The translations under genes were made by a program, and so were the position numbers. Below, one piece after another: positions 9,522 to 19,405 of a stretch of DNA of 64,000 nucleotides. The DNA lies in the NCBI GenBank assembly GCA_032164245.1, contig JAVMKO010000007.1:868001-932000 (forward strand), written 5' to 3'. Numbering within the stretch: position 1 is the first letter of the stretch; each line of letters begins with the position of its first letter. The stretch comes from Sternotherus odoratus (taxonomy: Eukaryota > Chordata > Testudines > Kinosternidae). The notes below the pieces were generated by a model. That model ran no database searches. It saw only the letters and a program-made list of their open reading frames with translations, and was not told where the DNA came from.

Positions 9522-9610
9522 GTGTATATTCGCCGTATAAGACGCACCAACTTTTCCCCCCCCCCGTTTTGGGGAAGAAAAAGTGCGTCTTATACGGCGA
9601 AAAATACGGT
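9522..9610. mobile_element. short palindromic MITE
   Basis: The arms CGCCGTATAAGACGCAC and GTGCGTCTTATACGGCG are exact complements over 17 bases and extend imperfectly outward to TATTT and AAATA. They are separated by a pyrimidine-C run and GTTTTGGGG. Such a hairpin is typical of miniature inverted-repeat elements. I do not assign a superfamily. Confidence 0.7.
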
Positions 9611-10003
9611 ACTTCTTCACATAACACAAGAACCAGTAAACATCTAACGAAATTGATAAGCAGCAGGTCTGAAATAAACAAAAGGAAGTATTTCTTCACA
9701 CAACGTACAGTCAACCTGTGGACCTCCTTGCCAGGGGCTGTACTGAAGGCCCAAACTATAAGATGAGTGAAACAAGAACTAGGTAACTTTGTGGAGGATA
9801 GGTCGATCAATGGCTGTCATCCAAGGCAGTCAGGGATAAAACCCCATGCTCTCTCTCTCTGCCAGAAGCTGGGAGTGGACACCAGGGAATGGATCACCAG
9901 ATGATTACCTGGTTTTTTTCATTCCCTTTGAAGTACCTGGCAATGGTTACTGTCAGAAGATGGGCTAGATGGACTCATTGGTCTGACCAAGTATGGCCAT
10001 TTT
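9611..10003 (+). mobile_element. CR1-type LINE 3' end
   Basis: Sequence matching the reverse transcriptase C-terminus and 3' UTR seen more fully at 59013-59940, for example AATAAACAAAAGGAAGTATTT and then CAGTCAACCTGTGGA. The end reads GGCTAGATGGACTCATTGGTCTGACC and TATGGCCATTTTTG. The frame is broken by several changes and the element is 5'-truncated. Confidence 0.8.
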
Positions 10004-11149
10004 TGATAAAAGCAGATTAAACAAGCCACTGCAGAAAAATAAAAGTGATTTTTTTTTTACCTCTTGAAAATAGTTTGAAATTCTTGCCCTCTCTGTGGCT
10101 TATCATTGACTTCACTGTAATGCCCTGGGAATTTCTTCTCTGGATTCCTGATCAGAACTTTGGAACCACATCAGGTTTTACACTGAGCCCCATTGTACAT
10201 TGGGCTTTGAAGCTGAGGTTTTTGGAAGTGACTAGTGATTTGGGGTGCCTAACCTGAGACACCATAAGGGAATCCTATTTTCAGACAGAGATTTTCACTT
10301 CCTGAAAATCAAGCCCATTTATGATTAGTCAAGATAGGAACCCAAAATCACTTCTAAAAACTTGGGCCTGGACCACAGCAGCCACTTGTAAAAATCTGGA
10401 GAATTTAGTGACTGCTGCAGTACAGGCATGTGCCCATAAAGATAATAACTGTTTAAGTGCTGGAATAATATGATCATTTAAAGTAACATGAACCATGCTG
10501 GCATCATTGCTAGGTGGATACAGCGAGCCAGGTTTGGAAGAGGCCTCAACTGTCAAGATTAAGACAGGTTGAAAACACATTTTCTTAAATAAAAAATACA
10601 GTGTGGTTTGCCATTATTTGTCATGTCAAATTATTTGTCCTCACATTTGTTGTTCATTACTATTTCATCAACCTGGTCAAATCTCTTCCATTAAACCACT
10701 TTTTTGTAGAACATGACTTTTACAATACATCAAAATTTAGAAAAAAATAAATTCACCAAAAACCTGTATTTTGGGAGAGAGGAAGTAGGAGGGGTTGTTC
10801 AAAACAACCCCCCCCCCAAATTAATTTTTGTGTAGGGGTTGTTTTTTATGAAATTTTACAAAAAAAATTGACAATGTGAAATTCATTTTTAACAAGCTCT
10901 ACCAATTGGAATGTCACTGTGAATTTGTGAAAATGTTTGTGACTCTGACAATGAATATTCATCTGAAAGTTTATTCATCTGTCCTTTGTAACTTGCTTTA
11001 AATCATTTGTTATTCTTTAGCTTAAGAAGTTGCAGCTGCCATCCAGACAGTAGATACCATATCAAGCAGCTTAGGTGGCAAATCATGTTCCACACATAAT
11101 AGGAGGGATCATAGTCCAATGCCTCATATACAGGCCTGGAAATTAGTAG
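10004..11149. other. no recognisable gene
   Basis: AT-rich intergenic DNA. The 10700-10930 part is rich in AAAATTT-type runs and a C-run, similar in style to degenerate AT-rich repeats at 20040, 34180 and 35830. Open frames 10045-10257 and 10329-10580 show no motif. Confidence 0.5.
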
Positions 11150-11318
11150 CGGTGGGTTCTATTCATGCTATTGAACAACTTTGAGCAAATCATGTCACCT
11201 CTCTGCACCTCAGTTTCCCCATCTGTAAAGTGGGGATAATGATGGTGAGCTCCTTTGTGACATGTTTTGAGCTCTATGGTGAAAATTGCTATATAAGAGC
11301 TACTAATATTATCATGAA
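11150..11318 (+). repeat. MIR-like tRNA-derived SINE
   Basis: The core CACCTCAGTTTCCCCATCTG, then TAAAGTGGGGATAATGATGG, is the hallmark of the MIR/CORE-SINE body. It is preceded by a GAGCAAATCATGTCACCTCT block and followed by GCTATATAAGAGCTACTAAT. The promoter-bearing tRNA head is weak in this copy. Confidence 0.8.
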
Positions 11319-12202
11319 CAATTCACAGACAACCCACAGGATGAAAACTGTTTCCCCAGACTAGTCTGTATATTAGTAATAGACTGATAGAAAAGATCAC
11401 TTTGTGCAGGAGTCATGAATAGAAATAGGAGTTAACTTCCTAACAAATTTTATTCACAATGAGTGATTCAATCACTGTAGAGAAGACTGTGGCCACTAAA
11501 GCTATTGCGTGCTGGAAGTATCATGGAAGAGAAACCAGCTGTCACGTGGAGAATATTTGCTCTCCTACCAACTTGATGTACTCCATTATTATTGCAGCCA
11601 CTGCACCATGGACTGAAGTGAGGTCTGGAAGATAGATTGACTATAATGTGTAAGAGGAAAAAGACACCCACGCTGACTGGCTTTATCTTGGGTTACTCCC
11701 TTCAGGAGATGAATCTTTTGATGTGGGCTTTTTTTTTGGTTTGGTGGGTTGAAAAAACATTGGGCCAAAGCCTCAGCTGTGTAAATTGGTTTCAGCTGAT
11801 TTATAGCAACTGAGGATGTGGCCTGTTCTTTAGAAGCCATAGAACTAAATACAGAATTGAATTCTACAGAAAAAATAATGGACTTGCCTGGCTTTGACAC
11901 ACACAACATTTTGTCTACATCTGATTCTAATGTTGTACTGTTGCTACAGTTTTACACACCTGAAGATCGCTGGAATACACTCAAGCATCTCTGTTTGGCA
12001 AAGGTCTCCCTATCATCCTTTAAGGGTTAGCTTCAGCAGGCTGTTTTGAGCAGCAGTCTCTGAAAAGAGACTGGGCTGGAGAGTGTGAAAATACAAATAC
12101 ACACAGAAGCTGTCATTTGATCTTCATCAAGCTGGAATATATTTTCAATGGGAAGGGATATTTGGACTCTAAATATATGGTTCTATAAAATTAACATTCG
12201 GT
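11319..12202. other. no recognisable gene
   Basis: No gene or repeat terminus recognised. Antiparallel frames at 11589-11909 and 11818-12030 have no family motif. Confidence 0.5.
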
Positions 12203-13095
12203 ATCATAGAATCATAGAGAAGTAGGGCTGGAAAGGACCTTGAGAGGTCATCTAGCCCAGCCTGCCGAGCTGAAGCGGAACAAAATAACCTAGATCATCA
12301 TAGGTATTTGTCCAGCCTGTTCTCAGAAACCTCCTTTGATGGGGATTCCACGACCTCTCTTGGAAGCCTTTGCCAATTCTTTTATTGTCGGAAAGTTTTC
12401 CCTAATCTATAACCTAGATTTCCCCTGCTGAAGATTAAGCCCATTACTACTTGTCCTCCATTCAATGGACATGGAGAATAGTTGGTCACCGTTCTCCTTA
12501 TATATCAGCCCTTTACATATTTAAATATTATTGGTCATCTTTTCTCAAGGCTAGACATGCCCAGATTCTTTAACCTTTCCTTGGAGCAACAAAAATGATA
12601 GAAGGTTTAGAGAATCGGATCTAGGGAGTCTGTCCAATTTTTCCACCTCTTTCTTAAAGGGTGGCCTCCAGAATTTGACACAGCACCCCAGGTACCTCAC
12701 CAAGGTGGAGTACAGCTGGATAATTACCTCCCATATCTTACATATGACACTTCTGTAAATACACCCCAGACTATTGGCCATTTTTGCAAATGCATCACAT
12801 TGTTGACTCGTATTTAATTTCTGACCCACTAATGCCCCTGATCCTTGTCTGTAGTACTGCCACCTAGCCAGTTATTCCCCATTTTGTAGGTTGTATGTTT
12901 GATTTTCCTTCTTAAGTTCAGTGCTTTACATTTATCTTTATTGAATTTCATATTGTTGGTTTCAGACAAACTCTCCAATTGGCTATGGTAATTTTGAATT
13001 CTAACCCTGTCCTCCACAGTGCTTGCAACCCCTCCCATCTTTGTGTCATCCACAAGTTGATAAAGTATAAGTGTACTCTCCACTCTATTATCCAG
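12203..13095 (-). mobile_element. CR1 LINE, 5'-truncated, antisense
   Basis: Read on the minus strand this is the last part of a CR1: a reverse transcriptase C-terminal region, a 3' UTR, and the octamer tail (ATAGAATCATAG on the plus strand at 12205). The minus frame 12829-13083 contains VDDTKMGG, equivalent to the FADDTKLGG catalytic box, and NNMKFNKDKCK, equivalent to the RxFNKDKC segment. The frame 12551-12829 continues with a YSTLVRYLG segment equivalent to [12 protein letters not shown]. Stops and indels separate them. It faces a second CR1 starting at 13306. Confidence 0.85.
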
Positions 13096-13305
13096 AGTGG
13101 ACTTGATTTAAATTACGGTTAAAATCACTAGTTAGTAACACTCAATTTAATCATGGATTTCTACATAAAAGTGCATTCTTGTTGGTTGTTATAACCTTAA
13201 TACATATTATTCACAACTCAGAGATAGATGTAGGTTTCATTTTTAGAAGGTACACACTATACATTTTAAAAGTGATTTATTTAAAACTGTTCAGATATGT
13301 TTTAC

Positions 13306-14492
13306 AGCTATTCACCAAGGGCAAATCATGCCTGACTAACCTAATTGTCTTCTATGATGAGATAACTGGCTCTGTGGATGACAGGAAAGCAATGGACATG
13401 TATCAAAGTCAAGGAATACCTTGACTTCAGCAAAGCTTCTGATACAGTCTCCCACAGTATTCTTGCCAGCAAGTTAAAGAAATATGGGCTGGACTACAAG
13501 GTAGACAGAAAGCTGGCTAGATCATCAGGTTCAGCTGGTAGTGATCAATGGCTCCATGTCTAGTTGGCAGTCGGTATCAAGTGGAGTGCCCCAGGGGTCG
13601 GTCCTGGTACTGGTTTTATTCAATATCTTCATTAATGACCTACTGGATGGCATGGACTGCACCCTCAGCAAGTTTGCAGATGACACTAAACTAGGAGGAG
13701 TGGTAGATATACTGGAGGTTAGGGATAGGATACAGAAGGACCCAGACAAATTAGAGGATTGGGCCAAAAGAAATCTGATGAGGTTCAACAAGGATAAGTG
13801 CAGAGTCCTTTACTTAGGACGAATGAATCCCATGCACTGCTACAGACTAGGGACTGAGTGGCTAGGCAGCCGTTTTGCAGAAAAGGACCTAGGGGTTACA
13901 GAACGAGAAGCTGAATATGAGTCAACAGTGTGCCTTTGTTGCCAAGTATTTGTGTGCCCTTGTTGCCAGTATTTTGGGCTGTATAAGTAGGAGCATTGCC
14001 AGCAGATCATGGGACGTGATCATTCCCCTCTATTTGGCATTGGTGAGGCCTCATCTGGAGTAATGTGACCAGTTTTGGGTACCACACTAGAAGAAGGATG
14101 TGGAAAAATTGGAACGAGTCCAGCAGAAGGCAACAAAAAATATTAGTGAACTGGAGCACATGATTTATGAGAAGAGGCTGAGAGAACTGGGATTGTTTAG
14201 TCTACAGAAGAGAAGACTGAGGGGAGATTTGATAGCTGCTTTCAACCACCTGAAAGGGGGTTCCAAAGAGGATAGATCTAGACTGTTCTCAGCAGTACCA
14301 GATGACCGAACAAGGAGTAATTGTCTCAAGTTGCAGTGGAAGAGGTTTAGGTTGAATCTCCTTCCTTAAGATTAGTCTTGACAAAGCCCTGGCTGGAATG
14401 ATTTAGTTGGGGATTGGTCCTGCTTTGAGCAGGGGGCTGGACTAGATACCTCCAGAGGTGCCTTCCAACCCTGATATTCTATGATTCTATGA
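13306..14492 (+). mobile_element. CR1 LINE, 5'-truncated, sense
   Basis: The element aligns by eye with 45580-46808 and starts within the reverse transcriptase ([20 protein letters not shown], with the first part in a shifted frame). A frameshift near 13410-13540 separates the DFSKASD box (motif A) from the 13541-13990 frame. That frame holds [19 protein letters not shown] (motif B) and [10 protein letters not shown] (motif C). A small duplication (TGCCTTTGTTGCCAAGTATT and a near repeat) disrupts 13930-13980. Frame 14100-14369 carries the C-terminal [12 protein letters not shown] and [15 protein letters not shown] segments. It ends in ATTCTATGATTCTATGATT. It is non-functional. Confidence 0.9.
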
Positions 14493-14731
14493 TTCACTAG
14501 TAAACTTTCTTTAAAACATTATCAGAAAACATATATTTCTTGAATGGTTCCTATTCTGAAACTGGGTTTCTTTAATGGCCTGTTGCCATTATAGGTTTTC
14601 CGTTCTAGTGAGAGAATGGTATGGTAGATCTGAAATCAATGAAGGCTACTGTAATAGGGTTCCTGCGAGGCCCTCGTGTCTCCACTTGACCCAGAAAGTC
14701 ACTCTGATTCCTTGGTTGCCATGCTCACCTG
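14493..14731. other. short unassigned gap between CR1 and hAT
   Basis: No feature recognised. It ends with the left target duplication CTCACCTG of the following hAT element. Confidence 0.5.
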
Positions 14732-16554
14732 CAGGGCGGGTGCAACCACTGGGAGAACTAGGGCACCAAGTAGCGGGGGGCGCCAAAAAGCCTCCTGGCT
14801 TGGCAGGGGGGAGTTATATTCCCTCATGGTGCTGAGGCACTAGCAATATTCAGACCCCAGGGGCCCAGCTCCACCAATGTTTGGGGTGGGGTCTCCCCCC
14901 CAGCCCCATCTGCTTCCCCCCCGTGCGTCCCCCCGGCCTCCCCTTGCTGCCCCCATGCACCTCCCCCAGCCCCAGAGCAGAGCATCCCTGCCTCTTCCCT
15001 GCAGCGTCATGCTGCCTCCCTGCAGCAACTGCTGCTGCGGGGTCCTAGTGCCCCACTCCAGGGAAGACTGCTCTTCCCCTGCCCTTCCCCTTCAGACCCT
15101 TCCCTTTTTCGGCGGGACCCTCCACCAGCACAGGCCCCGCCCCACCTGCAATCACCGCTGCTGCTCACTCTGGGCAGCCCCAACCCCCACCCCCAGTGAG
15201 GCTACAATCACGGGCAACAGCAAGGGAGAGGTGCACGTAGCCCCCCCTCTCCAGCACCTACCACAGGAGAGGTGAGGGAGATTCCTGGACCTGAGAGGGG
15301 CCCTAGGAGCACATGCAGTGACAGTGATGGGGGTGAGTGTGATGCCAGGGGTGGGTGGAGGGAAGGGAGGCCCCTCCCCCAGAGCTCACTGCTGCCGGAG
15401 GGGAAAGGGCTGGAGAGTCCTCCTCTCTGGCCCCAGACCTGCACCCCAAACTCATCCAGGGCCGGCGACAGAAATTTGGGGGCCCCCTACTCTGATCGCT
15501 TCGGGGCCCCCCAGCCCAGCTGGCACTCCCCCCCCCCCCAGCTGACAGCAGCTGGGGGGCGTCCCAGCCCAGCCGCCCCCCCCCCCCCCAGCCCAGCCAG
15601 TGCTCCCCCCCCCAGCTGACAGCGGCTGGCGGCAGTGCGGGGTCCTGCGGCGCGAGCCACCCTTGCTGCCCCCCCCCCCCCCCCGGCACGCGCACTTTCT
15701 CCCCCGGACTGCGCCGCTGCCGCCGGCCGGGCTCACTGCTCCTGCCGGGGACACGCGCGCTCGTCCGGGGGAGAGCCGCGCCGCCTCCCCGCCCCCCAGG
15801 CCCGGCAACAAGGGGGGACGACTACGGGTACTGCTGTGTACCGGGGCCCCCCTAAAGTCCGGGGCCCGGTACAGCCCTGTCGCCGGCCCTGAACTCATCC
15901 CCAGCCCTGCCCCACCCCCAGGGCCCACATCCCCACCCACCAACTAACCTGAGCCTCTCCCACAACCCAAACCCCTCACCCCAGTCCCAGCCAGAACCCT
16001 CACCCTCCTGCACCCTAACTCTCCTCTGCCCTAGCTCTGAATCCTCTCCCACACCTCCAACACCTCATCTGCAGCCACACCCCTGCACTCCCTCCCTCTG
16101 CGCCTCTCCCATCCCTAAACTCCCTCCCAGAACCTGCACCCCACACCCTTCCTGCGCCCCAGTCCCCTGAACCCCAGACCTCCTCTGCCACCCAAACTCC
16201 CTCCCCGATTCTTGGGCAGAGATGGGTTCTGGGTACCACCAACATTTCTACAAACCTGCCAACCCTGGCCAGTGCCCCCAGAAGGCAGCTTCTCCCTGCC
16301 CAGCAAAGCTAGTGAGTGGACCTGTGGCTCAGGGCAGGGGCTGCTAGGGTGGGCTTGTGCGGGGGGGCAGGGCTGTACACCCTCCAGGGGAGTTCAGGGG
16401 GCAGGGAGAAGGGAACCTGGTCTGGGCGTCGGCCCCTGGGCACAGCTGGCATCCATAAAAGCTCATTGGGATTTGCCCCTTAATGAACCAATGTGCAAGT
16501 GGGGGCACAAGGTGGAAGTTCCCCAGGGTACAAAATATCCTTGCACTGGCCCTA
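14732..16554 (+). mobile_element. 1.8-kb hAT-like element, GC-rich, copy 1
   Basis: The left end CAGGGCGGGTGCAA and the right end TTGCACTGGCCCTA are inverted repeats with few mismatches. The flanks CTCACCTG (14724-14731) and TTCACCTG (16555-16562) match at 7 of 8 bases, which fits a hAT target duplication. The same family is at 25495-27219; both share GGCACCAA near the left end, a C-rich interior with CTGCACCCCAAACTCATC, and AAAATATCCTT at the right end. The interior is low-complexity C-rich sequence without a transposase. A smaller hAT sits at 15457-15891. Many overlapping frames here (14877-16619) are artefacts. Confidence 0.75.
15457..15891 (+). mobile_element. non-autonomous hAT element, GC-rich family, copy 2
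   Basis: Termini CAGGGCCGGCGACA and TGTCGCCGGCCCTG are perfect inverted repeats of 14 bases. The flanking 8-bp duplication AACTCATC (15449-15456 and 15892-15899) is also perfect. The 435-base element shares the GAAATTTGGGGG left subterminal region and the CTAAAGTCCGGGGCCCGG right subterminal region with 8093-8779, and carries a shorter CCCAGCCCAGC array. It inserted into the older 1.8-kb hAT-like element, so it is younger. Confidence 0.9.
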
Positions 16555-16562
16555 TTCACCTG

Positions 16563-17461
16563 GTACTTTATTTTACAAGTATTGCCCCCCCCCCCACCTT
16601 TTCACCACAATCTAAATGATCCCGATAAGCAGGGCAAGCTATTCCCCCTGCTTTCCCTTGAAACAACTCCCCCCACCTTTGATGTCCTTCTCCTGGGGGG
16701 GCTTTTATCCAGCCCCAGCCTGAAGAGGCAACAGCTGTTCCCACTTCACCGATCAGGGCTGGTGAAATAGTTTTTTCTGCTAGCACCCTGTCACAGCTAC
16801 ACTCTGAAAGACCTCAAGACTTCTGGAACACACTGCTCAACCAGTTTCACTTTTGTTTCTACTGCCTGTTCCTCTCCTCTGACATTTATCTCCAGACTTC
16901 TTCTTCTTGTCCAGATCTATTCTGCCCCCAATGATCTGAATTTTTTGAAACTTTGCACTTTTAGAGAGAGATAAGGGATTGACTCTGTGTACACAAATTT
17001 ACAGAGAGACAATAGGGTTGAGGTCTGTTATTTCTCACCTCCATATATTATTTATTTATGTATAAACATTTTTGCTGTTAACAGTCATGTTATCTCTGGA
17101 GACACAAATCCACTGTTTGAGAACTGTAAAACTAAGCATCTCTGATGGAATCTTTTAGACTGAGCACTGAGCCCCGTTGGGTAGACAGAAAGATTAATGT
17201 AAATATATATACAGTAACCCCTGGAATCCCATAAGATTGGGTCCCTAATCCATGAAATATTAGAATTCACTTACAAAACTTTTCTAAAACATTACATTTA
17301 TATATTATCTCAGACTATAAAATTAGAATGTATAGTCCATATTCCATGATGAGACATCTTTGAGCTAAAATGTATCTTAATTAGAACTATTGTTTGACAG
17401 GTTTTTTCCTCAAAAAGCATTTGCTAAAAAAAAAAAACTGTTTATTTATTTATTTTTTAAA
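16563..17461. other. no recognisable gene
   Basis: Intergenic DNA, turning AT-rich after 16900. No domain or repeat end recognised. An A-run lies at 17426-17439. Confidence 0.5.
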
Positions 17462-17573
17462 AGATCATTGACTTTTATCCACCCTGCCCTGCCATTATCC
17501 AGCTCCCTTTTGAAAACTTCCAGTGAAGGAGCTTCTACAACCTCCCTAGGCAGTCTGTTCCATTACAAACAGT
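17462..17573 (-). mobile_element. CR1 LINE 3' fragment, antisense
   Basis: The plus strand reads GAAGGAGCTTCTACAACCTC, then CCTAGGCAGTCTGTTCCA. This is the complement of the CR1 segment encoding the C-terminal (W)NxLPxEVVEAPS(L)EVFK-like end of the reverse transcriptase protein. Confidence 0.75.
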
Positions 17574-17762
17574 GTTATGGATGGTGATAAAGACATCTTG
17601 AAAGCAATACCATATATTAGAAGTAGTATGTAGAAATTTAGCTGACAATGTCAGAAGTAGTATTGTTCTGTTAGGCCTTTCAACCTTAGTAGTTGTTTTA
17701 CATCAGTGTGTTTTCAAGGCTATCTGAGCAAGGGAAAAGGACATCTCTCTTTCTCAGTCTAA

Positions 17763-18362
17763 GTGTGATAAACTGAGGGCAGACCGCCTGGAAGGGTGGG
17801 GGTAGAAAACAGCCCCAGAAGGTTAAAAGGCCCTCCTCCCTATCCCCTCAGGAGGAGTAACTACAGGTCAATCAGGTTCAGCTGAGAAGGGGTTACCACA
17901 GAATCAATTGGGATCAAATGAGAGGTCAATTAGGATCAGCTGATTCTAACTAAGGGCAGCCTGAGACCTTTTTAAGCCCTCCCCTGTGGGGATAAGAGTG
18001 AGAAGGAGTCAAGTTGCCAGTAGGCTAGGAGCAGCAAGACAAATAGTCTCTCCAGCAGGGGAGAAAAACAAGCCCCAAAGGCTGGTGGAGAGAAGGAATG
18101 GAATTCTCCTGAGTGTCCTAGAAGGACTGTTTTACCCAAGCCTCTCTCACCAAGGTTAAAAACAGCTGAGACTGGTGAAATTGAGCCGGTACCTTGCTAC
18201 ACTAAGGTACTGATCACCATGGTATCTACCTGATTGTTTTTAAATGAAAACTGAGAGATAACATCTGCATTTCCAGTTACCCCAAAACAGGGGGGACTAG
18301 AGGGAAAACTAGCAGGGTGTGGAGACCCAGAGGACATCTGTGTTGAACGTCGGCTACAATAG
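17763..18362 (+). repeat. unclassified interspersed repeat, possibly LTR-like
   Basis: A compositionally uniform segment starting TGTGATAAACTGAGGG, with AGGAGGAGTAACTACAGG, purine-rich GAGAAGGAG runs and TGCCAGTAGGCTAGGAGCAG. It ends near GTCGGCTACA. The style resembles non-coding LTR or leader sequence of a retroelement, with TG at the left and CA at the right. I could not find a target duplication or polyadenylation signal in a convincing place. Confidence 0.3.
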
Positions 18363-19202
18363 ATCTATGCTAATTTATACCAGCTGAAGATCTGGGATTT
18401 CCTTTAAAAATCTTCCCCGGAGCATAATGTGGTGAGGTGCAGTACAGCTGATCACAGACATCCAGCACAATACTGAGGTGCTCTTAAAATAACAGCCCTC
18501 TTTTTTATTTTTCTTCTAATATCAACATAACTCTGTTACATTATTGTCACAGGCTGATCTGGCATAAACAGCAACCACATCTTACTAGCATGTGGCACCA
18601 CTGGGAAGAGCATTATTGTATATTCTGCCCTTTGGGGCCCCATTCAGTCCAAAGGAACAAAGGCAGCACTTGTTAGAAGACATAAATAGCCAAAGTAGAG
18701 GGTTCAGGCTGTCCCACATTTGCTATCCAAAGTGTGTGCTCTTGGAGAAAGTATGCACTAACTAATTCATGAACAGCATAGAGCATCTGATGTGAGCTGC
18801 ACAGCAGTGCCGTCACGGGGAGGGTTTGAAATAAAATTGGTGTCAATTTCAAACTATAAATTAACCTCTTACTGTATAGCTGGGGAGATCTGTGTTTTCT
18901 CCAAGCACCCAATTCTCCGCCCCTTGCACTGGTGTAAAACAGGAGCAACTCTCTCCAAGTCAGTGGAATGACACTAGTGTAGAGAAAGGAAAACTGGATC
19001 CAGAACTTCCAGTGGCCAGAGATCCCAAAGGCATGTGTTGCAAGGATCCAGAGGACCAGCTGCTAGTGCAGCTCCATGGAATTCAGTGGTGGCGTGTTGA
19101 TTTACAGACCAGGTGGGGTTCTGGTCAAGAGAATTTAAAAAAAATTGCAAAATGCTTTTTGGAAAAAAATCAATTTTACTTTCCCCTCCTTTTGCCACTG
19201 AA
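18363..19202. other. no recognisable gene
   Basis: Intergenic sequence. Antiparallel short frames 18673-18948 and 18892-19248 have no motif. Confidence 0.5.
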
Positions 19203-19405
19203 AGCAATAGAAACTCAGGATTGGAAGGGATCTCAGGGGATCATCTAGTCCAACCCCCTACTTAGAGCAGGGCCAATTCCCAATTAAATCACACAATAGT
19301 TTTTTGCCCCCTATCCCTAAATGGCCCCCTAAAGGATTGAGCTCACAAGCCTGGGTTTAGCTGGCTAATACTCAAACCACTGAGCTATCCCTCCCCATCT
19401 CAAAT
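19203..19405 (-). mobile_element. CR1 3' end, antisense, with tRNA-like extension
   Basis: The left part, GATTGGAAGGGATCTCAGGG then GATCATCTAGTCCAACCCC, is the complement of the conserved CR1 3' UTR (GGTTGGACTAGATGACC). The right part, ending CTCAAACCACTGAGCTATCC, is not standard CR1 and looks like a tRNA-like or SINE head fused to the LINE end. The junction is near 19300. Confidence 0.7.
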
